From Anaerolineaceae bacterium (GTDB lineage: Bacteria; Chloroflexota; Anaerolineae; Aggregatilineales; Phototrophicaceae), in NCBI GenBank assembly GCA_020634165.1, contig JACKCF010000001.1, positions 868,001-932,000 on the forward strand: a stretch of DNA of 64,000 nucleotides, given 5' to 3'. Made by a program: the position numbers and the translations under genes. This document shows positions 16,020-24,825 of the stretch, piece by piece. The first letter of the stretch is position 1; every line of letters begins with the position of its first letter. The notes under the pieces are model-generated. The model was not told where the DNA came from. It saw nothing but the letters and a program-made list of their open reading frames with translations, and searched no databases.

Positions 16020-16697
16020 ATGACTGACCAAATTCTCGTCGTGGATGACGAGCAGCGCATTATCGATCTGGCCAAAATGTATATCGAGCAGGAGGGTTAT
16101 CGCGTCACGTCTGCGACCGATGGCGTGGCTGCCCTGGGCATGATTCTTAATGACAATCCCTCGCTGGTGGTACTCGACCTGATGCTGCCCGGTATGGATG
16201 GGCTGGAGGTCTGCCGTCGCGTGCGCTCGACCAGCGATGTGCCCATCATCATGCTGACCGCTCGCAGCGACGATATCGACAAAATCGTGGGCCTGGAACT
16301 GGGCGCCGATGATTACCTCACCAAGCCCTTTAACCCGCGTGAACTGGTCGCCCGCATCAAGGCGATTCTGCGCCGCAGCGACCGTAAAACCGCCACCGAT
16401 AGTACGCCCATCACCATTGGCAACCTGACCATCGCGCCCGACCGTCGCCTGGTGACGGTCAATGATGAGGCGGTTGACCTGCGCATGAAAGAATTTGATC
16501 TGCTGCAAACCCTGGCGGAAAATCAGGATATGGTCTTCAGTCGGGAACGCCTGCTGGATGTGGTATGGGGGTACAACTTCGCCGGAGAAACGCGCACGGT
16601 CGATGTCCATATCGCTCATCTGCGCCACAAACTCAAAAACATGTCGCCCTCGATTGAAACAGTCTGGGGCGTTGGCTACAAACTCGTCGCCGGATAG
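16020..16697 (+). CDS. OmpR/PhoB-type response regulator
   Basis: A 225-residue DNA-binding response regulator. Receiver domain residues 3-120: acidic pair D9/D10, phospho-acceptor D53 in VVLDLMLPGMDG, T80 and K102 in YLTKPFNPREL. Residues about 130-225 are the winged-helix effector: RRLVTVNDEAVDLRMKEFDLLQTLAENQDMVFSRERLLD, VWGYNFAGETRTVDVHIAHLRHKL, VWGVGYKL. Ribosome site GAGGA lies 6 bases upstream. It is followed after 39 bases by its sensor kinase, so the two form one operon and signalling pair. The signal is unknown. Confidence 0.95.
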   Translation: MTDQILVVDDEQRIIDLAKMYIEQEGYRVTSATDGVAALGMILNDNPSLVVLDLMLPGMDGLEVCRRVRSTSDVPIIMLTARSDDIDKIVGLELGADDYLTKPFNPRELVARIKAILRRSDRKTATDSTPITIGNLTIAPDRRLVTVNDEAVDLRMKEFDLLQTLAENQDMVFSRERLLDVVWGYNFAGETRTVDVHIAHLRHKLKNMSPSIETVWGVGYKLVAG

Positions 16698-16736
16698 TTC
16701 GGCGTGCCATTGCTAGTTATCTGCCGGAGCACATCT

Positions 16737-18398
16737 GTGTTTGGTCGTTTACGTCTCAGAACCCAATTACTCGCCTCATATCTGCTGCTGCTGGTGATCT
16801 CGCTGATTATCATTGCGGCGGCCCTTTTGGTGTTCCTGGGGACGCGCCCCGCTCCGGTCGAGTCATCCTATGATCGTCTCGCATCCTTGATGCAGGGCCT
16901 TGGCGTCCGTGCCTTCCTTGAGAATGTCGAAACCAATGCCGTCACCGATGGTCAGCGACTGGGCCGGGGGGAAGGCAATGGCAGCGATGGCAATGGGGCG
17001 GGCAGTGGCAATGGTAATGCCGCAAATTCGGATACCAGCGACGAAGCTGCTGGTCTGCAACTTGGCGAGCGCTTTAATGCCTTGTTTACCCAGATGGACC
17101 AGTATGCCGACTACAGCGATGTGCGCGTGATGTGGCTTTATGCCAGCAATGCGCGCGGCACAATGGTTATCTTTGATAGCAACGGCGTTTATAACACGCT
17201 CGATTCGCTGACGCTTCAGGTTGATGATTCCTACGATGCCAATCAGGAATTGCAGACTTATTTAGCCAGCAATGAACGCCAGTACTACGGTAGTTTCACT
17301 GACCCTGATGGTAGTGAATGGTTGTATGGTGGTGTGCTCGCTGTTGGTCTCCAGCGGATTTCTCCGGCGCGCTTCCGTGAAGCTGCCAGCATTATTCTGA
17401 TCGCCGAACCGCGTCCGGTTGTTTCTCTGCAAACGGCATTGGCGGAATTTGGCCGAGCCTTGCTCCCGCCGCTGGTACAGGCCGGTTGTGTCGGCCTGAT
17501 CCTCTCCGTCATTCTGGCATTTCTGGTCAGTCGTGGCATTGCCCGTCCCTTGCAATCGGTGGCGATGGCTGCCGGGGAAGTCGCGCGCGGCAAACTCCAC
17601 GAGCGCGTCCCGGAAAGCGGCCCCCTGGAAGTCCGCACTGTCGCTCAAAGCTTCAACAAGATGAGCGCCGCCGTCCGTGATTCACAGGAGGTCCAGCGTG
17701 ATTTTCTGGTCAATGTCTCCCATGACCTCAAGACGCCGCTGGCATCCATTCAGGGCTATTCCCAGGCCATTATCGACGGAGTGGCCAAAGACCCGACCTC
17801 TGCTGCCCAGATCATCTACGATGAGGCGGGACGCCTTAACCGTATGGTCGTCGAACTGACCGATCTGGCCCGTATGCAGGCGGGGCGCCTCTCCATGAAG
17901 ATGAGCGCCATCGACGTTGGCGAGATTGCCGCCGCTGTCGCCCAGCGCCTGTCTGTGGTCGCCAAAAAGAAAAACATCAGCCTACAGGTAGAAACTGGCC
18001 CCATGCCTCATATCGCAGGCGATGGCGACCGCCTTGCTCAGGTATTTACCAATCTGCTGAGTAATGCCATCAAATTCACACCGGAAGGCGGCACTGTGCT
18101 GCTGCATACGGGTGTGCGCAATGGCGGCGTCGAGATCGTTGTGCGTGATACGGGTATTGGCATTCCAGTGGATGACCTGCCGCGCATTTTTGAGCGCTTC
18201 TATCAGGTCGATAAAGCGCGTGGACCCAAACGTGGCACAGGTCTGGGGTTGGCTATCGTGCAGGAGATCATCCAGGCGCATGGCGGGACCATCGTCGCCG
18301 CCAGCGATGGCCCCAATATGGGAACGACTTTTACCATCTGGTTACCCTCGCCGCAGCTCAGTACCATCATGGCCCGTCGCGATTTGATGGGTTCTTAA
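16737..18398 (+). CDS. Sensor histidine kinase (HAMP-HisKA-HATPase)
   Basis: A 553-residue membrane kinase. TM1 about residues 12-35; an extracytoplasmic sensor region (about 40-235) contains a Gly/Asn/Ser-rich insert near residues 75-105; TM2 about 240-265; HAMP linker (SRGIARPLQSVAMAAGEVARGKL); HisKA with phospho-accepting H329 in NVSHDLKTPLASI; and a GHKL ATPase with N box NLLSNAIKFTPEGG, G1 DTGIGIP, F box IFERFYQVD and G2 RGTGLGLAIV. The GTG at 16737 is chosen over a GTG at 16704 because GGAG lies 7 bases before it. Phosphotransfer to D53 of the upstream regulator is expected. Confidence 0.95.
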   Translation: MFGRLRLRTQLLASYLLLLVISLIIIAAALLVFLGTRPAPVESSYDRLASLMQGLGVRAFLENVETNAVTDGQRLGRGEGNGSDGNGAGSGNGNAANSDTSDEAAGLQLGERFNALFTQMDQYADYSDVRVMWLYASNARGTMVIFDSNGVYNTLDSLTLQVDDSYDANQELQTYLASNERQYYGSFTDPDGSEWLYGGVLAVGLQRISPARFREAASIILIAEPRPVVSLQTALAEFGRALLPPLVQAGCVGLILSVILAFLVSRGIARPLQSVAMAAGEVARGKLHERVPESGPLEVRTVAQSFNKMSAAVRDSQEVQRDFLVNVSHDLKTPLASIQGYSQAIIDGVAKDPTSAAQIIYDEAGRLNRMVVELTDLARMQAGRLSMKMSAIDVGEIAAAVAQRLSVVAKKKNISLQVETGPMPHIAGDGDRLAQVFTNLLSNAIKFTPEGGTVLLHTGVRNGGVEIVVRDTGIGIPVDDLPRIFERFYQVDKARGPKRGTGLGLAIVQEIIQAHGGTIVAASDGPNMGTTFTIWLPSPQLSTIMARRDLMGS

Positions 18399-18422
18399 CC
18401 AACGCCTCACTGCGCTTTGTAG

Positions 18423-18447
18423 GGACACGATAAGTCGTGTCCTTTTT
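18423..18447 (+). terminator. Rho-independent terminator of the two-component operon
   Basis: Perfect 8-bp stem GGACACGA / TCGTGTCC with TAAG loop and TTTTT tail, 25 bases after the kinase stop codon. Confidence 0.9.
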
Positions 18448-18562
18448 GCTTGCCCATGTCTGATGGGCGCGATTACGATTTTGTTAGCCTGTATGCCATT
18501 GTGGAACCCTCACTGTACGCCTTGCGTCTTTTTTCTTACAACAAGGGCAACAGGAGGAAACA

Positions 18563-19855
18563 ATGGCCGATCAACCAGGTCGCAAGATCAAGCCCAAACG
18601 CAAGCGCAAACGTGACGACAGCATCATCCCTTATGTAGCCATTTTCGGCGTTGTCGTCGCAGCGATAGTCGGGGTTGCAGGTGTTTTCCTGCTGACGCGA
18701 GAACCACAAACGGACTGCGCCAGTGCCGGTTCGGACTGCGGTGTCGCAACCTATACGCCGCTTCCCTATGTTTTATTCCCGACGCCTACCCCTGCTTTGC
18801 CGCCCAATATGGTCGGGGAATTCCCCCCAATTGAAGAAGCCCCTGCAATTAGCAGCCTTGCGCTGGCCCCGGATGAGCAGCATTTGCTCGTTGGTCTGCG
18901 ATATTCACAGGGCCAGCCAGGGCATGTGGATTCACTATCGCTAACCGAAAATGAAGACGGGATGCTGACTTTTGGGGATGTGATCGCTTCTTATTCACTG
19001 GCCGCCAGTGATCTTTTCGCCGCGACAGACATCGATATTCAGCCTGATGGAGAGTACTTCTCACTCGCGTCGGAACTGAGCCAGACGGTCGAACTGTACA
19101 ATTACTCTGCGGCGGATTTAAAGGCAGCCATCCCCAATGAAGGCAATTCCCCGATAACCTTCAGTGGTTACAACAATCTCGCCTTTAGCCCCAATGGCCG
19201 CTATTTTGCTATGGCCGGACGCGATGGTATCAGCCTGATAGATGCCGAGTCGCTGTTTGAATTAGCAACAGCAGACCCAAACCAAGGTGAGCCACAGGTT
19301 GTTGATCTGGCATTTAACAGCACATCGACGGTGCTGGCGGTCGCTCATAGTGAAACCATGACCAACAATATGTCGCCATATATCACATTCTGGTCCATCG
19401 AAAATGACCAACTCAATGAAATTGGCTCTGTTACTGTCTCGCGCGTGATCCTGGATATGGAATTTAGCCCGAAACTGAACCAGATTGCCATCGCCATGCC
19501 TGGGCAGATTGACATCTATGATTTAGACAGCCAGCAGCACGAAACTTATGCTATTCAGGAAACACCTGCAATTGTGGCGCTGACCTACGATCCGACGGCG
19601 GGGGTGCTGGTTTTTGGCGGCAGTCATGATGCCATTAGCGGGTCTGTGTATGCCATCCCCCTGAGCGATGAAGGCTTCGCCATCCCCCGTGATACAGGCA
19701 TCAACATCAATAACCTGGGATTTACAAGTGGTCCCGTATCTAAGTTGCTCTATAATGCGTCCGGCAGGACCTTATTCGTCGGTACAGTCAATGGTGGTCT
19801 ATTTACCTGGAACGTCGGTTTGAGCCGCCCTTACGACGATTACATTTTCCATTAA
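18563..19855 (+). CDS. Membrane-anchored beta-propeller protein, copy 1
   Basis: A 430-residue protein with a very basic cytoplasmic start (KPKRKRKRDD), one transmembrane helix (about residues 22-45), a short Cys-containing segment (CASAGSDCG) and a proline/threonine linker. From about residue 85 it shows repeated WD40/YVTN-like blades: SSLALAPDEQHLLVGL, LAFSPNGRYFAMAG, DLAFNSTSTVLAVAH, DMEFSPKLNQIAIAM and SKLLYNASGRTLFVG. Good ribosome site AGGAGG 7 bases before the ATG. The next gene encodes a paralogue with the same layout, so this is a tandem duplication. Probable extracytoplasmic binding protein of unknown ligand. Confidence 0.8.
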   Translation: MADQPGRKIKPKRKRKRDDSIIPYVAIFGVVVAAIVGVAGVFLLTREPQTDCASAGSDCGVATYTPLPYVLFPTPTPALPPNMVGEFPPIEEAPAISSLALAPDEQHLLVGLRYSQGQPGHVDSLSLTENEDGMLTFGDVIASYSLAASDLFAATDIDIQPDGEYFSLASELSQTVELYNYSAADLKAAIPNEGNSPITFSGYNNLAFSPNGRYFAMAGRDGISLIDAESLFELATADPNQGEPQVVDLAFNSTSTVLAVAHSETMTNNMSPYITFWSIENDQLNEIGSVTVSRVILDMEFSPKLNQIAIAMPGQIDIYDLDSQQHETYAIQETPAIVALTYDPTAGVLVFGGSHDAISGSVYAIPLSDEGFAIPRDTGININNLGFTSGPVSKLLYNASGRTLFVGTVNGGLFTWNVGLSRPYDDYIFH

Positions 19856-19918
19856 CTCCCCATCGCAGCCGCATTATATATGTGTCAAATAGGGGATGGA
19901 CCCATAGAGGAGCCGCAT

Positions 19919-21163
19919 ATGCTTGATGAACCGACGCAAAAACCAAAACGTAAGCCCAAGCAAAAGCGCAAAATCGGTAGGAAATCTTTGCTGCCGTTGG
20001 CGATTGGAACTGTTACTACTGTGTTTTTGCTGCTTGGAATCACATTTTTGACGATCCGGCAGGAGCATATGTCACCTTGTCCACCTGGTGCCATCTGCGA
20101 ATTTGGCACATCTACGCCGTTGCCTTCTCTCAACCCGACGGCACTCCCACTATCAAGTTCCACCTCGCGCAATCTGACCATATCATCTTTGGCACTTTTC
20201 CCAAAGCAGGATGCACTGTTGGTTGGCTCTTACATCGATGGACAGCCATCGAGCGCTCAGGTGCATCGATACCCCATTGCTAACTTCAGTCTAGTGGGCT
20301 ATGAACTGATGAACACAGTCCCGATGATAGAACTCGGCCAATATAACCTCACCAGCATCCAGGATATTGTGCAACAGCCCGGTGGCGACATGTATGCTTT
20401 TGCATCCCACATAGATCAACAAGTACAGCTCTATTTTAGTGATCTGGATGTACTTTTTTCTAGATTCGGGGATTCAGATTACTCGCCTATTAGCTATACG
20501 GGGTATGGTGACATCGCATTTAGCCCGGATGGCCGTTTTTACGCGCTGGCAGGGGAGAATGGTCTACAAATTCTATCTGCCGATTCATTGGCTGTCTTAT
20601 CCGAGGAGCCATACATTGTCGATGAAAAGTTCGATGTGCAGGCCGTTGCCTACAGTGCATCTGGTGATGTCGCTGTGGCTTACCGCCGCTGGAGCAATGG
20701 CGGCATGTTCTATCTTAAAATATGGCAATATCATGATAATCATCTTGAGGCCGTAGGTAGCTATCCACTGTCCGGTATGGCTCTGGAAATGCACTACCAT
20801 CCTTTTAGCGATGAACTGGCCATTGCTACGCCTGTTGGCGTTCAGTTCTTATACCCAGGTCGCGATGAACTACATTTGTTTGGTTTTTGGAACGTGTCGC
20901 GTGTCAATTCCATAGCATATGCCGCTGATGGAGGGTCACTTCTTGTTGCTGCCCATCTTAACGGAACAACGGGCGTTGTATTTCAGATACCATTCGGGCA
21001 AGATCGAGAATTAACATGGGCAGAACCTGCTGATATCCCATTTGAATTGCAGCGTTTTGATAGCAATACCACTAAGATGATTCTGTCAGCCGATGGCACA
21101 ATGGCTTATGTTGGTACCAATCAGGGAATCATCGAAGTTATCAATTTACGTCAACCAGACTGA
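19919..21163 (+). CDS. Membrane-anchored beta-propeller protein, copy 2
   Basis: A 414-residue paralogue of the preceding protein, 63 bases downstream. It has the same layout: basic start KPKRKPKQKRK, a transmembrane helix (about residues 27-48), a Cys pair (CPPGAIC), a proline-rich linker, and blades such as SSLALFPKQDALLVGS, IAFSPDGRFYALAG and KMILSADGTMAYVG. Start chosen at the ATG preceded by GAGGAG; an earlier in-frame start at 19880 has none. The two copies are diverged at the residue level, so the duplication is not recent. Same unknown role as copy 1. Confidence 0.8.
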   Translation: MLDEPTQKPKRKPKQKRKIGRKSLLPLAIGTVTTVFLLLGITFLTIRQEHMSPCPPGAICEFGTSTPLPSLNPTALPLSSSTSRNLTISSLALFPKQDALLVGSYIDGQPSSAQVHRYPIANFSLVGYELMNTVPMIELGQYNLTSIQDIVQQPGGDMYAFASHIDQQVQLYFSDLDVLFSRFGDSDYSPISYTGYGDIAFSPDGRFYALAGENGLQILSADSLAVLSEEPYIVDEKFDVQAVAYSASGDVAVAYRRWSNGGMFYLKIWQYHDNHLEAVGSYPLSGMALEMHYHPFSDELAIATPVGVQFLYPGRDELHLFGFWNVSRVNSIAYAADGGSLLVAAHLNGTTGVVFQIPFGQDRELTWAEPADIPFELQRFDSNTTKMILSADGTMAYVGTNQGIIEVINLRQPD

Positions 21164-21208
21164 GACATAAAGAACTGGCTCAGTTATAGAACTGGACTAG
21201 TCAGCGTT

Positions 21209-21784
21209 TCAGTACTTTTTCTCTTTACGCTGGCACATCTCAAAGAACTTCTGGATGCGCTTTTGTCGCGTTTCCGGCTTTTTAGCATCCTGAATTTGAT
21301 ACAGCATCGAGTAGCGGTTGGCGCTGTCGAGTTGTTCAAAGAAAGCCTGCGCTTCTGGGTCAGTCGCTAAGAGTGCCGTGAAGTCGTCTGGCACTTCCAT
21401 CTTACGCGAGCCTTCATAGGCGGCTTCCCAGCGACCATCGGCTTTGGCGGCCTCAATTTCTGCCAATCCCGCTTCCCGAATTTTGCCTGCATCCATCAAC
21501 CTGGCGACAATATCGACATTGCGCTGCGACCACTTGCTGCGTTTGCGTCGAGGCGTGAATTTTTGCAGCCAGTAATCATCATCGAACCCCTTCTTCTGGC
21601 CGTCGATCCAACCAAAGCATAGAGCGATTTCGAGCGCTTCGTCGTAGGTCTGCGAGACCTTCTCGCTGTCTTTTTTTGCCAACTGCATCCAGATGCCATC
21701 CGGCTGCTTGTGATTGGCTTCCAGCCATGCTTCCCAATCGGCTTGTGTCTCAAAAATGATCTGTTCTAGCTCCGCTGCCATCAT
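21209..21784 (-). CDS. YdeI/OmpD-associated family protein
   Basis: A 191-residue cytoplasmic protein of the YdeI family, sometimes described as bacteriocin-protection or OmpD-associated. The diagnostic blocks are present: ADWEAWLEANHKQPDGIWMQLAKK, YDEALEIALCFGWIDGQKKG, YWLQKFTPRRKRSKWSQRN, AGLAEIEAAKADGRW and a C-terminal SMLYQIQDAKKPETRQKRI. Length agrees with the family. Two adjacent ATG codons (21784 and 21781) follow a GGGGGG ribosome site, so the first residue is uncertain by one. A longer frame to 21919 has no homology to the family. Monocistronic; biochemical role unknown. Confidence 0.85.
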   Translation of the reverse strand: MMAAELEQIIFETQADWEAWLEANHKQPDGIWMQLAKKDSEKVSQTYDEALEIALCFGWIDGQKKGFDDDYWLQKFTPRRKRSKWSQRNVDIVARLMDAGKIREAGLAEIEAAKADGRWEAAYEGSRKMEVPDDFTALLATDPEAQAFFEQLDSANRYSMLYQIQDAKKPETRQKRIQKFFEMCQRKEKKY

Positions 21785-22141
21785 GCCCCCCGGATATGAT
21801 TGATAAAACATTTGTTCTGAGTCGCAATTGTAGCATAGGACACTTTGATTGGAAAATCGGCATTGTTGCACCTTTCCGCAACAGGCAGCGCTTGACTGCG
21901 TATAAGGGTGTATGTACACAAAATCGTCCCTGTGGCGACGGCCAATGGACGGCCAGATGACCCTTCATGAGGGCGGAAGGCTACCATTCGGCTATGAAAT
22001 CGCTCAGAATTCAGCTCATCGTCTGGACATGAGTTCGGTTTCGCAATACATTAAGGAGACGGTGTGCGCCGACCGTCACTTTATAGTGCGTTATCGGCAA
22101 CCTGATCTTTCATTTGCAATACAAACAGACCGGAGTCATGC
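21785..22141. other. Divergent intergenic region before the E2-JAB-E1 operon
   Basis: About 357 bases between the YdeI gene and the E2-like gene, expected to hold promoters for both. No ubiquitin-like gene is found: the one long frame across it (21912-22187) overlaps the E2 gene, lacks a usable ribosome site and does not end in glycine. A possible RBS at TAAGGAGACG (about 22053) leads only to a 13-codon frame. Confidence 0.5.
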
Positions 22142-22618
22142 ATGTCCAACTGGTGGGGCAGTCGTAAAGATGTATCACCGCGCTTAATCTGGGAAGTGGA
22201 GGCGATGAAATCGACCTTTAGCGGAACCTTCAAGCTGCACGTACCGCCTTTTGGCGGCTTGCTGTACTGGGAAGGTTCGGTCGATGTCAACATGTCGATC
22301 TTGGATAACTCTGAGCACAAGCTCAAGATCGTTTATCCAAAAGAATATCCTAACCGCCCGGCGGAAGCCTATTGCATCAAGCCCAGAATCTACAGCGAGA
22401 AGCACCAGTACGAAGATGGGCAGCTTTGCCTGTTCAACCCAAAAGATGGCGAAAATTACGGCTGGAACCCGTCCAAGTCCACTGCGGTAACAGTGGCTGG
22501 CTGGGCCATCCAGTGGTTATATGCGTACTATACCTGGCGCGCAACTGGCGACTGGCCCGGTATTGAAGAACGCATCCGCGAAGATCCGTCTGCGCGTCGC
22601 CGTCGTCGCCGGAGGTAA
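22142..22618 (+). CDS. E2-like ubiquitin-conjugating fold protein
   Basis: A 158-residue protein with the features of prokaryotic E2-like enzymes. Residues 15-60 form the N-terminal helix and antiparallel strands (GTFKLHVPPFGGLLYWEGSV); YPKEYPNRPAEAYCIKP (65-81) is the YP...P strand turn; HQYEDGQLCLFNP (88-100) contains C96, the expected thioester cysteine, with H88 before it; then a W...P loop and helices ending WLYAYYTWRATGDWPG. It ends in an eleven-base-rich run of arginines (seven Arg at the C-terminus). RBS CGGAG 6 bases before the ATG. First gene of a compact operon with the JAB-like (6-base gap) and E1-like genes. It should accept a ubiquitin-like protein from the E1 partner; no such protein is encoded nearby. 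Confidence 0.8.
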   Translation: MSNWWGSRKDVSPRLIWEVEAMKSTFSGTFKLHVPPFGGLLYWEGSVDVNMSILDNSEHKLKIVYPKEYPNRPAEAYCIKPRIYSEKHQYEDGQLCLFNPKDGENYGWNPSKSTAVTVAGWAIQWLYAYYTWRATGDWPGIEERIREDPSARRRRRRR

Positions 22619-22624
22619 ACCAAC

Positions 22625-23923
22625 ATGCACGATTTCGGTAACCTAATACATTCCGAACTGGACATCATCTCAAGACGAATTAGGGGAATGGCGATGATTT
22701 CACGGGGCATTGTCCCGAATTTGGTCATATCACAGCGGGCTGTGGACCGCATTGTGCACATAGCTCAGGGCTTTATTCAGGACGAAACAGGCGAGTCGAT
22801 GCTGGGGATGGTCCTTCCGGGCCAGGATGTCGAGGACATGCCGACCATCTACGTGCTTGATACGATTTCTCCTGACGAAGCCACCACCGTCCGTATGACG
22901 CACACCTTCCAGCAAGGTGATGATCTTCAGGACGAAATCATCTGGTGGCTGCAAGAGAACTGGCGTCTCAGTCGTGAAATTGGCGTGGATAGCAATCGGC
23001 AAACATTCGACTCCCGCTATGATACACCTTTGCGCTACCTGGGTGACTGGCACAAACAGCCTGGGTACATGATCCAACCCAGTGGCGGCGACCTGATGAC
23101 GGCCCTCGCCTGGTTGGATGACATGGAAAACGGTATGGAATACCTGTTGGTGCCGATTGTCACCTTGGGGCATCCATCTGTGACCATGCAGCATGAAGGT
23201 GCCCAGGTCAACTATTTCACCTATCCGATGGACGATGGCACCGACCTGCGTATGGACTGGTGGTACATCCATCGCGATGTCCGCGTATTCCAGCCGATTA
23301 CGCCCGTCATCATGCCGGAAAAAGTGTTTCCGGCGCTGGCGGAATACCCCTGGCATCTGGTGCGGCCAGATCGCATCGAAGACGAAGTCGCGCTCTTGCA
23401 GCGTGAGGGCATGTTCGTCAATCCGCTGGTCTATCAGGCGGATGAGGACATCCCAATGGAATTGTGCTTCTTCGTGGCGCGCCCTGGCAGCGCGACGGTC
23501 CTGCTGCTTATTACCGAGCATGACTATCCACATACACCGCCGCGCGCATTTACCGCGCCTTTCCAGCGCTTCAATCCAGCCGATGACTTCTACGACATCT
23601 TTGAGCAGTTCTGGGCGGAAAAAACGCCTGTGGACGATCTGCCCCCGATGGATTGGCAACCAGAAAGTACCTTGCTCGCTTTCGTTCGCTTTGTAGAAGA
23701 CCATCTTGGTATTGCGCCGCCCCCACCCGCACCAAAATCGGTCTCTATCGCCGTCGATGTTGATGAGGATGACCCAATCGACTCGGTCGATGGGGCAGCT
23801 AGCGACCTGGACGATGACATCGAAGAGATAGAAGCGCCAGAAGATGAGCCAGAAACGCCTGCACTCGATGAAGCAGCGACCACAAAATCGACCGATGATG
23901 AGACTGAGGGAGAAACGACATGA
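22625..23923 (+). CDS. JAB/MPN-like protein fused to a second UBC/RWD-like region
   Basis: A 432-residue protein. Residues about 30-200 follow the JAB (Mov34/MPN) isopeptidase fold: VISQRAVDRIVHIAQ, ETGESMLGMVLPG, whose E57 matches the catalytic glutamate, and LGDWHKQPGYMIQPSGGD, the JAMM motif. Spacing is exact (H143, position 145, S153, D156) but the second metal histidine is Q145. Residues about 270-370 (MELCFFVARPGSATVLLLITEHDYPHTPPRAF) resemble an E2/RWD-like strand set. The tail (about 375-432) is acidic (DVDEDD, DDDIEEIEAPEDEPE). Start supported by GGAGG 8 bases upstream. It overlaps the E1 gene by 4 bases (ATGA). Such proteins trim or remove ubiquitin-like tags, but activity is in doubt because of Q145. 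Confidence 0.75.
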   Translation: MHDFGNLIHSELDIISRRIRGMAMISRGIVPNLVISQRAVDRIVHIAQGFIQDETGESMLGMVLPGQDVEDMPTIYVLDTISPDEATTVRMTHTFQQGDDLQDEIIWWLQENWRLSREIGVDSNRQTFDSRYDTPLRYLGDWHKQPGYMIQPSGGDLMTALAWLDDMENGMEYLLVPIVTLGHPSVTMQHEGAQVNYFTYPMDDGTDLRMDWWYIHRDVRVFQPITPVIMPEKVFPALAEYPWHLVRPDRIEDEVALLQREGMFVNPLVYQADEDIPMELCFFVARPGSATVLLLITEHDYPHTPPRAFTAPFQRFNPADDFYDIFEQFWAEKTPVDDLPPMDWQPESTLLAFVRFVEDHLGIAPPPPAPKSVSIAVDVDEDDPIDSVDGAASDLDDDIEEIEAPEDEPETPALDEAATTKSTDDETEGETT

Positions 23924-24825
23924 CAATGGATTGGACCCGAGTCGAACAACTATTTGGCTCAGAAAACCTGCGCTTCCTCGCTCAGAAGAAGGTCGGTGTT
24001 GTAGGCTGTGGTTCCGGTGGTAGTTTCGTCGCCCTCAGTCTGGCGATGAGTGGTATTGGCCACTTCACACTGATTGATTCCGATGTGCTGGAACCCGGGA
24101 ACATCGTCCGCCATGCCTGCGATATGCGCTATATTGGTCAGAACAAAGCTGTCGCCGTTGCCGATCTCATCAGGTATCGCAACCCTAAAGCGACTGTAGA
24201 AGTCCGTGAAGGCCGTGTTGAAGCCCACATGGACGCGCTCGATGACCTCGATATTCTGGTCGTGGGTGTCGATGGTGAAAACGTCAAATACATCATCAAT
24301 GAGGCTGTCCTCAAGCGCGGCCTGACTGCCGTTTACGCCGGTGTTTATGAGCGCGGCGAAGGCGGCGATGTCGTCATCATTCGGCCCTATAATGGCCCCT
24401 GCTATGCCTGCTGGGCGGAAGAACTGCGCGAAGGTGCTCGGACGCCCAAACCTGGCGAAACCGAACTTGACTACGGCATGATCGGAGAAAGCGGCACCCT
24501 GGAAGCGGAACCTGGCCTGTGGATACACGTTACCAAAGTGGCCAGCATTCAGACCGACCTCATCCTGAACGAACTGCTGCGCGGCACCGATCTGCATAAT
24601 GACATGCCCGGCAATACCATCATCATCGCCAACCGTGAGCTTGAAATTCTTGATGGCGTTACCAACCAACCGCATACCGCTGTTTGGGTCGATATCCCGC
24701 GCGACCCGGATTGCCTTGTCTGCGGCGATAAGCTGCGCCTCAATGACGAAGCACGCCAGACCATGTCACTCGATGATCTGGATACCAGCATCGTGTTTGA
24801 AGAAGACGAAGGCGAGGCCGGATAA
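23920..24825 (+). CDS. E1-like ThiF/MoeB family adenylyltransferase
   Basis: A 301-residue enzyme of the E1 superfamily. GVVGCGSGGSFVALSLAMSG (26-45) is the nucleotide-binding loop; LIDSDVLEPGNIVRH has the metal/ATP Asp and R64; K76 follows in GQNKA; DILVVGVDGENVKY is the second strand. Two CxxC pairs (C161/C164 in CYAC and C265/C268 in CLVC) would bind zinc. The enzyme should adenylate the C-terminus of a ubiquitin-like protein and pass it to the E2-like partner. The ATG overlaps the JAB-like stop (ATGA), so translation is coupled. No catalytic cysteine domain of the eukaryotic type is seen. Third gene of the operon. Confidence 0.9.
   Translation: MTMDWTRVEQLFGSENLRFLAQKKVGVVGCGSGGSFVALSLAMSGIGHFTLIDSDVLEPGNIVRHACDMRYIGQNKAVAVADLIRYRNPKATVEVREGRVEAHMDALDDLDILVVGVDGENVKYIINEAVLKRGLTAVYAGVYERGEGGDVVIIRPYNGPCYACWAEELREGARTPKPGETELDYGMIGESGTLEAEPGLWIHVTKVASIQTDLILNELLRGTDLHNDMPGNTIIIANRELEILDGVTNQPHTAVWVDIPRDPDCLVCGDKLRLNDEARQTMSLDDLDTSIVFEEDEGEAG

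Noticed and set aside
21912..22187. 91-codon frame upstream of the E2-like gene, considered as the missing ubiquitin-like protein
   Set aside because: No beta-grasp pattern, no terminal glycine, overlaps the E2 gene and lacks a convincing ribosome site.
22142..24825. Type II CBASS
   Set aside because: No cGAS/CD-NTase gene or effector is adjacent; E1, E2 and JAB are separate genes without such partners.
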